Positions 16,056 to 24,769 of a stretch of 64,000 bases of DNA are shown here, piece after piece. The DNA comes from Actinoalloteichus caeruleus DSM 43889 (lineage in GTDB: Bacteria > Actinomycetota > Actinomycetes > Mycobacteriales > Pseudonocardiaceae). The notes under the pieces are model-generated. The model had not been told where the DNA came from, made no database searches, and was given only the letters and a program-made list of their open reading frames with translations. The DNA is taken from NCBI RefSeq assembly GCF_000429185.2, contig NZ_AUBJ02000001.1, positions 4,960,001 to 5,024,000 of the forward strand. The letters are read 5' to 3'. The stretch's first letter is position 1. The number at the start of each line of letters is the position of its first letter. The translations under genes and the position numbers were made by a program.

Positions 16056-17645
16056 ATGTCAGCCCACGCGATCGCGGTCGGCCCCGGGCCCCTCACCGCC
16101 GCCGAGGTACTCGCCGTGGCCCGCGCCGGCGCCCCCGTGCGCCTCACCCCCGAAGCGAGGGACCTCGTCGTCGAGTCCAGGGAACGAGTCCGAGGGCTCG
16201 CAGCCGAACCCCGCGCCGTCTACGGCGTGTCCACCGGCTTCGGGGCACTCGCGACCCGCCACATCCCGGCGGACCGACGCGCCGACCTGCAGCGGTCGCT
16301 GGTCCGATCCCACGCCGCCGGCACCGGCCCCGTCGTGGAGACCGAGGTGGTCCGCGCCATGATGGCGCTGCGCCTCCGGACGCTGGCGGCCGGCAGGAGC
16401 GGGGTGCGACCGGCGACCGTCGACGCGTTGGTCGGAATGCTCAACGCGGGCCTCACCCCCGTCGTGCACGAGTACGGGTCGCTGGGGTGCTCCGGAGATC
16501 TCGCCCCGCTCGCCGCCGTCGCGCTGGCGTTGATGGGGGAAGGGGAGATCACCGACACGGAAGGGCGCCGACGCCCCGCCGCCGAAGCCCTCCCCGCCGC
16601 GGGGCTCCGGCCCGTCGAACTCGCGGAGAAGGAAGGGCTCGCCCTGACCAACGGCACCGACGGCATGCTGGGCATGCTGGTGCTCGCCGTCGCGGACCTG
16701 CGTCGACTGCTCGACATCGCGGACGTGACCGCCGCCATGACCGTCGAAGCCCTCCTGGGCACCGACCGCGTGTTCGCCGACGACCTCCAGCGGCTCCGCC
16801 CCCACCCCGGGCAGGCGGTGGCCGCGGCCAGGATGACCGCGCTGCTCGCCGGGTCCGAGATCATGGCCAGCCACCGGGGGCCCGAGTGCCCGGTGGTGCA
16901 GGACGCCTACTCGCTCCGCTGCGCGCCACAGGTCCACGGCGCCGCGAGGGACACGCTCGACCACGCCGCTTCCGTCGCCGAACGGGAACTCGCCAGCGTG
17001 ATCGACAACCCCGTCGTCCTGCCAGGCGGGCGGGTCGAGTCCAACGGCAACTTCCACGGCGCGCCCCTCGCCTACGTGCTGGACTTCCTGGCCATCCCGC
17101 TCGCCGACGTCGCCAGCATGGCCGAACGGCGCACCGACCGGATGCTCGACGTGCACCGCTCCCACGGACTACCACCGTTCCTCGCCGTCGACGCCGGCGT
17201 GGACTCCGGCCACATGATCGCCCAGTACACCCAGGCCGCCGTCGTCTCCGAGCTGAAACGACTCGCCAGCCCCGCCTCGGTCGACTCCATCCCCAGCTCC
17301 GCGATGCAGGAGGACCACGTCTCCCTCGGCTGGTCGGCGGCGCGCAAGCTCCGACGAGCCGTCGACGGACTGACCTCGGTGCTCGCCGTGGAGCTGGTCA
17401 CCGCCGCGCGGGCCCTCGACCTCCGGGCCCCGCTCCGGCCGGCGGCGGCCACGGGAGCCGTCCGCGACCTGCTCCGCGTGACCGTCCCCCCGCCAGGACC
17501 CGACCGGCACCTCGCACCGGAGATCCACGCCGCCGAGGACCTGGTTCGCGGCGGGCAGGTGCTCGACGCCGTCGCCGAACATCTCCCGGACGGACTGGCC
17601 ACCCACCACGACCACCCCCCGGCGGTGGAGCCCCGACCCCGCTGA
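16056..17645 (+). CDS. hutH: Histidine ammonia-lyase
   Basis: A 529-residue enzyme that deaminates L-histidine to urocanate, the first step of histidine breakdown. It has the active-site Tyr in AVYGVSTGFG (near 56), the electrophilic MIO-forming triad in EYGSLGCSGDLAPL (Cys145-Ser146-Gly147), TNGTDG, SLRCAPQVHG, NGNFHG and the SSAMQEDHVS segment. The first residue of the triad is Cys instead of the more common Ala, a variant I recall from actinobacterial members. ATG 16056 is the only sensible start, though GGAGG is only 1 nt away, so translation may be weak or the mRNA unusual; the frame is open far upstream but those residues are not homologous. It opens the hutHU-M20-hutFI cluster. Confidence 0.95.
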   Translation: MSAHAIAVGPGPLTAAEVLAVARAGAPVRLTPEARDLVVESRERVRGLAAEPRAVYGVSTGFGALATRHIPADRRADLQRSLVRSHAAGTGPVVETEVVRAMMALRLRTLAAGRSGVRPATVDALVGMLNAGLTPVVHEYGSLGCSGDLAPLAAVALALMGEGEITDTEGRRRPAAEALPAAGLRPVELAEKEGLALTNGTDGMLGMLVLAVADLRRLLDIADVTAAMTVEALLGTDRVFADDLQRLRPHPGQAVAAARMTALLAGSEIMASHRGPECPVVQDAYSLRCAPQVHGAARDTLDHAASVAERELASVIDNPVVLPGGRVESNGNFHGAPLAYVLDFLAIPLADVASMAERRTDRMLDVHRSHGLPPFLAVDAGVDSGHMIAQYTQAAVVSELKRLASPASVDSIPSSAMQEDHVSLGWSAARKLRRAVDGLTSVLAVELVTAARALDLRAPLRPAAATGAVRDLLRVTVPPPGPDRHLAPEIHAAEDLVRGGQVLDAVAEHLPDGLATHHDHPPAVEPRPR

Positions 17646-17795
17646 CCGGCGACCAACCGGGACGGGGACGAGCCAGGCCCCGGCCCCACCAGTCCCAGCA
17701 CCTCGGAGGCACGAACGCCTCGCGCCTCGCGCCCCCGCCGGACCCGACAGCGCACGACCGCCCACCCTCGCCACCCCGACAACGTGGAGGTCACC

Positions 17796-19454
17796 GTGAA
17801 CCCAGGACCACGAGCGGTGCGCGCCGCCCGAGGCACCAACCTGACCGCCAGGAGCTGGAGCACCGAGGCCCCGCTGCGCATGCTGCACAACAACCTCGAC
17901 CCCGAGGTCGCCGAACGCCCCGAGGACCTCGTCGTCTACGGCGGGACCGGCAGGGCCGCGCGGGACTGGGCCAGCTTCGACGCGATCACCCGCGAACTGA
18001 CGCGGCTCGACCAGGACGAGACGCTGCTCGTCCAGTCCGGGAAACCCGTCGGCGTCCTCCGCACCCACGAATGGGCTCCGCGGGTGTTGATCGCCAACTC
18101 CAACCTCGTCGGGGACTGGGCGACCTGGCCCGAGTTCCGCCGCCTGGAACACCTCGGCCTGACGATGTACGGGCAGATGACCGCCGGGTCCTGGATCTAC
18201 ATCGGCACCCAGGGCATCCTCCAGGGCACCTACGAGACCTTCGCCGCCGTCGCCGCCAAACGCTTCGGCGGCAGCCTCGCCGGGACCCTGACCCTCACCG
18301 CGGGGCTGGGTGGCATGGGCGGAGCCCAGCCACTGGCGGTCACGATGAACGGCGGCGTCGCCCTCGTCGTGGAAGTCGACCCGGCCCGGGCCCGCCGCCG
18401 GGTCGACACCCGGTACCTCGACGAGGTCGCCGACGACCTCGACGACGCCGTCCACCGGGTGCTCGCGGCGCGCCGGGAACGCCGCCCGCTCTCGGTCGGC
18501 CTGGTCGGCAACGCCGCCGAAGTGCTGCCCGAACTGCTGCGCCGCGGCGTGGACGTCGACATCGTCACCGACCAGACCTCCGCCCACGATCCGCTCTCCT
18601 ACCTGCCCGCCGGCGTCGCCCTGGAGGAATGGACCGACTACGCCAGGGCCAAGCCCGACGAGTTCACCGATCGGGCCAGGGCGTCCATGGCTGAGCACGT
18701 GGCGGCCATGGTCGGCTTCCTCGACGCGGGGGCGGAGGTCTTTGACTACGGCAACTCGCTGCGGGGGGAGGCGCGGCTCGGAGGGTACGAACGAGCCTTC
18801 GACTTCCCGGGATTCGTCCCCGCCTACATCCGCCCCCTCTTCTGCGAGGGCCGAGGGCCGTTCCGCTGGGCCGCCCTCTCCGGGGACCCCGCCGACATCG
18901 CCCGCACCGACCGGGCCGTCCTGGACCTGTTCCCCGACAACGAGCCCCTGGCCCGCTGGCTCCGGCTCGCCGGCGAACGCGTCGCCTTCCAGGGGCTCCC
19001 GGCCAGGATCTGCTGGCTGGGACAGGGGGAACGCGCCGAGGCCGGCGCCCTGTTCAACGACCTCGTCGCCACCGGGGAGGTCAGCGCGCCCCTCGTCCTC
19101 GGCCGCGACCACCTCGACACCGGCTCGGTGGCCTCCCCCTACCGGGAGACCGAGGGAATGCTCGACGGCTCCGACGCCATCGCGGACTGGCCCCTGCTCA
19201 ACGCCCTGGTCAACACCGCCTCGGGCGCGACCTGGGTCTCCCTCCACCACGGAGGCGGGGTGGGCATGGGGCGGTCCCTGCACGCGGGCCAGGTCACCGT
19301 CGCCGACGGCACGGAACTCGCCGGCCGCAAGCTGGAACGCGTGCTGACCAACGACCCCGCCACCGGTGTGCTCCGCCACGCCGACGCCGGCTACGCCAGG
19401 GCCGTCGAGGTGGCCGACCAGGCGTCGCTGCGCGTCCCCGTCCCGCGAGACTGA
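17796..19454 (+). CDS. hutU: Urocanate hydratase
   Basis: A 552-residue NAD-dependent enzyme that converts urocanate to imidazolonepropionate. Hallmarks present: [19 protein letters not shown], the NAD-binding [45 protein letters not shown] and the C-terminal [17 protein letters not shown] 17796 has GGAGG 5 nt upstream, whereas the in-frame GTG 17784 does not. It lies 150 bp after hutH. Length and motif order are normal for HutU. Confidence 0.96.
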   Translation: MNPGPRAVRAARGTNLTARSWSTEAPLRMLHNNLDPEVAERPEDLVVYGGTGRAARDWASFDAITRELTRLDQDETLLVQSGKPVGVLRTHEWAPRVLIANSNLVGDWATWPEFRRLEHLGLTMYGQMTAGSWIYIGTQGILQGTYETFAAVAAKRFGGSLAGTLTLTAGLGGMGGAQPLAVTMNGGVALVVEVDPARARRRVDTRYLDEVADDLDDAVHRVLAARRERRPLSVGLVGNAAEVLPELLRRGVDVDIVTDQTSAHDPLSYLPAGVALEEWTDYARAKPDEFTDRARASMAEHVAAMVGFLDAGAEVFDYGNSLRGEARLGGYERAFDFPGFVPAYIRPLFCEGRGPFRWAALSGDPADIARTDRAVLDLFPDNEPLARWLRLAGERVAFQGLPARICWLGQGERAEAGALFNDLVATGEVSAPLVLGRDHLDTGSVASPYRETEGMLDGSDAIADWPLLNALVNTASGATWVSLHHGGGVGMGRSLHAGQVTVADGTELAGRKLERVLTNDPATGVLRHADAGYARAVEVADQASLRVPVPRD

Positions 19455-19575
19455 CGGCCCGGCCAACCGCCGGGCGCACCAACTGGTGGACACGGAGGAC
19501 GGACGGGAACGACGGCTGGATCTTGCCCGTCGGCGACCGTACCGTTCGAGAGGACGGCATGGGAGGGAGCGAGCC

Positions 19576-20802
19576 ATGGCGGAAGGTGCTACCGGCCTGC
19601 TGGCCGGGATCGAACGAGTGGGAATGGACCGCAGGCGGGGTGGTTTCTCCCGCCACGGCTTCGACTACGCGGAGATGGAACTGCGCGAGTGGTTCAGTGA
19701 ACAGGCCGACCGCCGAGGCCTGGACGTCCGCCCCGACCGCAACGGCAACCTGTGGGCCTGGTGGGGACCACCAGGGCCCAACGCCATCGTCACCGGGAGC
19801 CACCTCGACTCCGTTCCCGGTGGCGGCGCGTTCGACGGTCCGCTCGGCGTGGCCTCGGCACTGGCGGCGGTGGACCTGCTGCGCGCCCGCGACCACGTAC
19901 CCCGCCGCCCACTGGCGGTCGTCGTGTTCGCCGAGGAGGAAGGCGGCCGGTTCGGGGTGCCCTGCCTCGGTTCCCGACTGCTCACCGGGGGCATCGTCCC
20001 CAAGGACGCCGCCCGGCTGATGGACGGCAACGGCATGACCCTCGCCGAGGCGATGAGCGGTGCGGGCCTCGACCCGCAACGCATCGGTCGCGACGGCGAG
20101 GCACTGCGCCACATCGGCTGCTTCGTCGAACTCCACGTCGAACAGGGCCGAGGGCTCGTCGAACTCGACGCCCCGGTCGGACTGGCCACCTCGATCCTGG
20201 CCCACGGCCGGTGGCGGCTCACCTTCTTCGGCGAGGGCAACCACGCGGGCGCGACCCCGATGTCCGACCGCCGCGACCCGCTGGTCCCCGCAGCCCGGAC
20301 CGTGCTGGCCGCGCGCCGCATCGGCGAATCCGTACCCGGCGCCCGCGCCACCGTCGGAAGGCTCAGCCCGAACCCCGGCGGGACCAACGTCATCTCCTCC
20401 AGCGCCGACCTCTGGTTGGACGCCAGAGCCGCCGACGACGCCGCCACCCGCGCCGTCGTCGAACAGGTCACCGCCGCCGCCAAGGACGCCGCCGCCGACG
20501 AGGGCTGCGAGCTGCTGGTCGTCGAGGAGTCCTACGGCGGCCCCGTCACCTTCGACGAGGGACTCCGCCGAACCCTGTCCGCGACCCTCGGGGACGTTCC
20601 CGCGTTGCCGACCGGGGCCGGCCACGACGCCGGGATCCTCGCCGCCGAGGTGCCCACCGCCATGTTGTTCGTCCGCAACCCCACCGGGGTCAGCCACGCA
20701 CCGGCGGAGCACGCCGAACCCGCCGACTGCGAAGCGGGCGCCAGGGCGCTGGCCACCGTCCTCGGCCACCTGACGAGCACCACCGGGAGAACCCCGTGGT
20801 GA
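19576..20802 (+). CDS. M20 amidohydrolase (allantoate amidohydrolase-like), probable N-formylglutamate deformylase of the hut pathway
   Basis: A 408-residue binuclear zinc amidohydrolase of the allantoate/N-carbamoyl-amino-acid hydrolase group of M20. Metal ligands are visible: GSHLDSV (His76, Asp78), GGAFDG (Asp87), FAEEEGGRF (Glu120-Glu121), ELHVEQG, and a distal His in SHAPAEH. Family members cleave N-carbamoyl, N-formyl or ureido groups from amino acids. It sits between hutU and hutF, with its stop overlapping hutF's GTG (GTGA), and no classic HutG is present. HutF makes N-formylglutamate, so deformylation to glutamate and formate is the likely role; allantoate or N-carbamoylglutamate hydrolysis is the alternative. 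ATG 19576 has GGGAGGGA 7 nt upstream. Confidence 0.82.
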   Translation: MAEGATGLLAGIERVGMDRRRGGFSRHGFDYAEMELREWFSEQADRRGLDVRPDRNGNLWAWWGPPGPNAIVTGSHLDSVPGGGAFDGPLGVASALAAVDLLRARDHVPRRPLAVVVFAEEEGGRFGVPCLGSRLLTGGIVPKDAARLMDGNGMTLAEAMSGAGLDPQRIGRDGEALRHIGCFVELHVEQGRGLVELDAPVGLATSILAHGRWRLTFFGEGNHAGATPMSDRRDPLVPAARTVLAARRIGESVPGARATVGRLSPNPGGTNVISSSADLWLDARAADDAATRAVVEQVTAAAKDAAADEGCELLVVEESYGGPVTFDEGLRRTLSATLGDVPALPTGAGHDAGILAAEVPTAMLFVRNPTGVSHAPAEHAEPADCEAGARALATVLGHLTSTTGRTPW

Positions 20803-22139
20803 GGCGTTGGTGGGCGCCCTACGCGCTCGTCGGCAGCGAACTGCCCAGAGTGGAGTGGGGCGTCCTGTTCGAGGAGGACGACGGCCGCCTCACCAGGGTC
20901 GTCCCCGGCGTCGCCGCCCCTCCTGACGCCACCCGGCTGACCGGGCTTGCCGTGCCGGGACTGGCCAACGCCCACTCGCACGCCTTCCACCGCGCCCTCC
21001 GGGGCCGCACCCACTTCCAGGGCGGGACGTTCTGGACCTGGCGACGCCAGATGTACTCGCTGGCGGAGCGGTTGGACCCCGACAGCTACCGCCGCCTCGC
21101 CCGCCTCGTCTACGCCGAGATGGCCCTCGCGGGGATCACCTCGGTCGGCGAATTCCACTACCTGCACCACGACATCGGCGGCATCCGGTACGACGACCAG
21201 AACGCCATGGGGCTCGCCCTGGTCGACGCCGCCCGGGAGGCGGGCCCGCGCATCACCCTCCTCGACACCTGCTACCTCACCGGCGGCATCGACAAACCGT
21301 TGGAAGGGGTGCAGCTGCGGTTCGGCGACAACGACGCCCACGGGTGGGCCGTGCGGGCCGCCGACCTGGCCGGTCGACCCGAGACCGCCGCACCCGGAGT
21401 CCGGATCGGAGCCGCGATCCACTCCGTCCGCGCCGTCCCGGCCTCCGGCCTCCGCGTGGTCGCCGACTGGGCGACCAGCCACGGGGCCCCGCTGCACGCC
21501 CACCTGTCCGAGCAGCGCGCCGAGAACGACATGTGCCGGGCTGCCCACGGCTGCACACCGACGGAGCTGCTGAGCCGGCACGGAGCCCTCGGCCCCGACA
21601 CCACCCTGGTGCACGCCACCCACCTCAGCGTGCCCGACATCACCGAACTCGGCGCCTCCGGCGCGTCGGTCTGCCTGTGCCCCACCACCGAACAGGACCT
21701 GGCGGACGGCATCGGTCCGGGCAGGGCACTCGCCGACGCCTGCGGCACCCCCGCCCTCGGCAGCGACGGGCACTCCGTGATCGACGTCTTCGCCGAGGCC
21801 AGGGCCGTGGAACTCCACGAACGTCTGCGAACGGAGACCCGCGGCCACTTCACACCGCAGGAACTGTGGAGCGCCGCGACATCCGCCGGGCACACGGCCC
21901 TGGGCTGGCCCGACGCGGGCTGGCTCGACACCGGGGCCCGCGCCGACATCGTCACCCTGGACCTCGACAGCGTGCGGCTGGCCGGCGTCGACCCCTCGGC
22001 GGCCATCCACGCCGCCACGGCCTCCGACGTCGTCGACGTCGTCATCGACGGCGAGCAGGTGGTCTCCGCCGGAATCCACCTGCGCGTACCCGACGTCAGC
22101 GCCGAGATGAGGGAGGTGATCGGTCAGCTGTGGGGGTGA
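20799..22139 (+). CDS. hutF: Formimidoylglutamate deiminase
   Basis: A 446-residue amidohydrolase-superfamily enzyme that hydrolyses N-formimidoyl-L-glutamate to N-formyl-L-glutamate and ammonia. Metal-binding and active-site motifs: GLANAHSHAFHRALRGR near residue 50, SVGEFHYLHH, PLHAHLSEQ, LVHATHLS and ALGSDGHSV. The HAHLSEQ and GSDGHSV patterns fit HutF rather than chlorohydrolases. GTG 20799 overlaps the preceding stop (GTGA) and has GGGAGA 8 nt upstream, so it is coupled to the M20 enzyme. Its presence shows that the pathway runs through formylglutamate rather than releasing formamide directly. Confidence 0.93.
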   Translation: MRRWWAPYALVGSELPRVEWGVLFEEDDGRLTRVVPGVAAPPDATRLTGLAVPGLANAHSHAFHRALRGRTHFQGGTFWTWRRQMYSLAERLDPDSYRRLARLVYAEMALAGITSVGEFHYLHHDIGGIRYDDQNAMGLALVDAAREAGPRITLLDTCYLTGGIDKPLEGVQLRFGDNDAHGWAVRAADLAGRPETAAPGVRIGAAIHSVRAVPASGLRVVADWATSHGAPLHAHLSEQRAENDMCRAAHGCTPTELLSRHGALGPDTTLVHATHLSVPDITELGASGASVCLCPTTEQDLADGIGPGRALADACGTPALGSDGHSVIDVFAEARAVELHERLRTETRGHFTPQELWSAATSAGHTALGWPDAGWLDTGARADIVTLDLDSVRLAGVDPSAAIHAATASDVVDVVIDGEQVVSAGIHLRVPDVSAEMREVIGQLWG

Positions 22140-22257
22140 GCCTGGCCGCGCCCGGACCCGTGCCGGACATGGCGCTCGGGGGCACGCGAGCAGCAGCGAC
22201 CCCGTGGCTGGCTGGCCAGGACGGAACGGGTGACCGTGCGGAAGGGACGGAGCCGCC

Positions 22258-23418
22258 ATGAGCGCGACGCTGATCACCGGGATCGGCGAACTGACCACCA
22301 ACGACCCGGACCTGGGCCGCCCCTCGTCGTCGGCGGTCGTACTCGACGCGGACCGCGTCGCCTGGGTCGGGCCCGAGGACACCGCACCCGCGGCCGACCT
22401 CCGCGTGGACGTGGAAGGCCGCGCCGTCCTCCCCGGCTGGGTGGACAGCCACACCCACCTCGTCTTCGCCGGGGACCGGACCGCGGAGTTCGAGGCCCGG
22501 ATGGCCGGGGAGCCCTACCGGGCGGGGGGAATCGCGACCACCGTCGCCGCCACCCGGTCAGCCACCGACGACAGCCTGCGGGACACGCTGCGCCGCCACC
22601 TCGCCGAAGCCGCCAGCCAGGGCACCACCTGCGTGGAGACCAAGACCGGCTACGGGCTGACCGTGGCCGACGAGGAACGGGCCGCGCGGATCGCCGCCGA
22701 ACAGGCCGACGACGTCACCTTCCTCGGCGCGCACCTCGTCCCACCCGGCACCGGGGCGGCGGCCTACCTCGACCTCGTCACCGGACCGATGCTCGAGGCC
22801 GTCGCCCCGCACGTCCGCTGGGCCGACGTCTTCTGCGAGACCGGCGCCTTCGACCTCGACCAGTCACGCCGGGTGCTCGCCGCCGCCTCGGCACGCGGCC
22901 TCGGCCTGCGGGTCCACGGCAACCAACTGGGCCCCGGGCCAGGAGTGGAGCTCGCCGTCGAGGTGGGAGCGGCCAGCGTCGACCACTGCACCCACCTCAG
23001 CGGTGCCGACATCGACGCCCTCGCCGGCTCCGACACCGTCGCCACCCTGCTGCCCGCCTGCGACCTCTCCACCCGGCAACCACCCGCTCCCGCCAGGGAG
23101 CTCCTGGACGCCGGGGCGACCGTTGCCTTGGCCTCCAACTGCAACCCGGGGTCGTCCTACACGTCCTCCATGGCGTTCTGCGTGGCCACCGCCGTGCTGC
23201 AACTCGGCATGTCGGTCAGCGAGGCAGTGCGAGCGGCCACCTGGGGCGGTGCCAGGGCACTGCGCAGGGAGGCCGGGCCAGGGGCGGTGGGCGTCCTGCG
23301 GCCAGGGGCCAGGGCCGACGTGCACGTCCTGGACGCGCCCTCGGCCACCCACCTGGCCTACCGGCCAGGTGTTCCCCTCACCTGGGCCGTGTGGCGGAAG
23401 GGGCACCGCATCCGCTGA
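22258..23418 (+). CDS. hutI: Imidazolonepropionase
   Basis: A 386-residue metal-dependent amidohydrolase that opens the imidazolone ring to give N-formimidoylglutamate. The metal motif DSHTHLVFAGDR is diagnostic of HutI, as are ETKTGYGL, FLGAHLVP, DVFCETGAF, VHGNQLG, VDHCTHLS and the ALASNCNPG(S)SYTSSM motif near the C-terminus. It starts 118 bp after hutF and ends the cluster. No obvious terminator hairpin follows; the next gene (DUF6104) is convergent, 53 bp away. Confidence 0.95.
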   Translation: MSATLITGIGELTTNDPDLGRPSSSAVVLDADRVAWVGPEDTAPAADLRVDVEGRAVLPGWVDSHTHLVFAGDRTAEFEARMAGEPYRAGGIATTVAATRSATDDSLRDTLRRHLAEAASQGTTCVETKTGYGLTVADEERAARIAAEQADDVTFLGAHLVPPGTGAAAYLDLVTGPMLEAVAPHVRWADVFCETGAFDLDQSRRVLAAASARGLGLRVHGNQLGPGPGVELAVEVGAASVDHCTHLSGADIDALAGSDTVATLLPACDLSTRQPPAPARELLDAGATVALASNCNPGSSYTSSMAFCVATAVLQLGMSVSEAVRAATWGGARALRREAGPGAVGVLRPGARADVHVLDAPSATHLAYRPGVPLTWAVWRKGHRIR

Positions 23419-23471
23419 ACGCGGGGGAGCGGCCGCGTGTGCTCCCGAGATCCCGCCGGGTACCAGGTCGC

Positions 23472-23654
23472 TCAGTCCGCGTCCTCGTCGCCGTCGTCCC
23501 GCGCGAGGTAGGTCGCCAGTCGCTCCACGGCATCCTCGAACCGCGGGTTCTCATCGACGAAGGCACGCAGCCTGTCGGCGAGGTAGCCGAAGGACACCTC
23601 CTCGTCGCCCCGGCGGTCCTCGAGTTCCTCGATCCCACGGTCGGTGAAGTACAT
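23472..23654 (-). CDS. DUF6104 family small protein
   Basis: A 60-residue acidic cytoplasmic protein. The sequence MYFTDRGIEELEDRRGDEEV, followed by a LADRLRAFVDENPRFE segment, is what I recognise as the short actinobacterial DUF6104 family. Family members are near-invariant in length and have no established function. It has no signal peptide or metal-binding cysteines. It seems to be a single gene lying between hutI and the secretion module. Confidence 0.8.
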   Translation of the reverse strand: MYFTDRGIEELEDRRGDEEVSFGYLADRLRAFVDENPRFEDAVERLATYLARDDGDEDAD

Positions 23655-23902
23655 CGCTGCCTCCTGGACAGCCCGCGAAGTGCATCTTCGAGTACGGGTG
23701 AACGCACCGGCCTCCAGGGCCGGTCACGTCGACCACTGGCACGGCTCGCGGCACACGGGGTGCGGGTGCGCCCTCGCAAGATACAGCTCCGACCCGGGGG
23801 ACCGCGGGAAGACCGCCGAAGGGCGCACCGCTGCTCCTGACCCGAGGGAGGAACGCCACCGTTCCCCCAGTCCTCGCGGTTCCCGCGCCGGGGAGAAACG
23901 AA

Positions 23903-23935
23903 GGGGGCGGGCGTCCACGCTGGACACCCGCCCCC
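23903..23935 (-). terminator. Terminator at the end of the EspG operon
   Basis: GGGGGCGGGCGTCCA (23903-23917) pairs with TGGACACCCGCCCCC (23921-23935), with one mismatch and a 3-nt loop. It lies just past the EspG stop, which reads toward it. Confidence 0.75.
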
Positions 23936-23953
23936 CCCGTTCCGCCGGTTCCC

Positions 23954-24769
23954 TCAGGTGGTCACCGAGGTGATCAGTTCCTGGATCCGCCCGGCCATCC
24001 GAGTCCGGTCGGTGGGGGCCATGGCGAACCAGGGCCTTCCCTGACCGTCGGGCTTGTGCTGCAACAGGTACCGGCCGATGGAGGTGTCCAACACGTCGAC
24101 CCGGTAGGCCGACCGGGTGGTCTTGCCCGCCAGCCGGTTGAAGGAGCGCGTGCTGAACTCCCCGTACCGGAGGCGTTCGCTGGTCAGGACCTCGGCGATG
24201 AACTCCGCCTCCCCGGGACGCATCCCGTGGGAGGTCAGGGAGGCGCGAAGCCCGCCAGGTCCGGGGGACGCGTTCGCCGTCGCCTTCTCGATCAGATCCG
24301 AGGGGCAGCTCACCGACTGCCCCTTGCCCGGGCGGTGCTCGGGAAGGAGGCTCGCCGCCACGTGCGCAAGACCGGTGGGGCGTACCGCCTCCAGCACCAG
24401 CTCCTTCTCCTCGCGGGGAGCGTTCTCGGGGCCGGACTGCATGGCCAGCACCGCGAAATCACCGCTCGCCGCGATCACCGCGTCGATGCCGTTCTCCCGG
24501 TCGGTTTGGAGCAGTGCCCAGACCGCGAGTGGTGGCCGGGCGAGGATCTGGAACGCGTCCTCCAGGAACGGGTCGAGGTCACCGTGCCGGACCAGGCCCC
24601 GGGCCTCCAACTCCTGCCACGCTCGTTGGTGCAGCATCCTGCGTTCGTCCTCGGTGGACCCGAAGCCGACCGTTTTCAATGCCGCGGGGAGCGTGGCCCG
24701 GAGCCTGGTCTGGATCACGTCGACGGCGATCGCCGGTAGCGTGATGCGCCCTCGTGGTGACACGGTCAC
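23954..24769 (-). CDS. ESX secretion-associated protein, EspG family
   Basis: A 271-residue cytoplasmic protein. EspG proteins are chaperones that bind the tip of PE-PPE dimers and keep them soluble for type VII secretion. Features typical of the family: an N-terminal strand-rich part (ITLPAIAVDVI), a middle domain with LQTDRENGIDAVIAASGDFAVLAMQ, and a C-terminal GEFSTRSFNRLAGKTTRSAYRVDVLDTSIGRYLL block. Its GTG start overlaps the stop of the PPE-like gene by 4 bp (GTGA), so the two are coupled. The family assignment is firm; the substrate, inferred from coupling, is the neighbouring PPE-like protein. Confidence 0.88.
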   Translation of the reverse strand: MTVSPRGRITLPAIAVDVIQTRLRATLPAALKTVGFGSTEDERRMLHQRAWQELEARGLVRHGDLDPFLEDAFQILARPPLAVWALLQTDRENGIDAVIAASGDFAVLAMQSGPENAPREEKELVLEAVRPTGLAHVAASLLPEHRPGKGQSVSCPSDLIEKATANASPGPGGLRASLTSHGMRPGEAEFIAEVLTSERLRYGEFSTRSFNRLAGKTTRSAYRVDVLDTSIGRYLLQHKPDGQGRPWFAMAPTDRTRMAGRIQELITSVTT

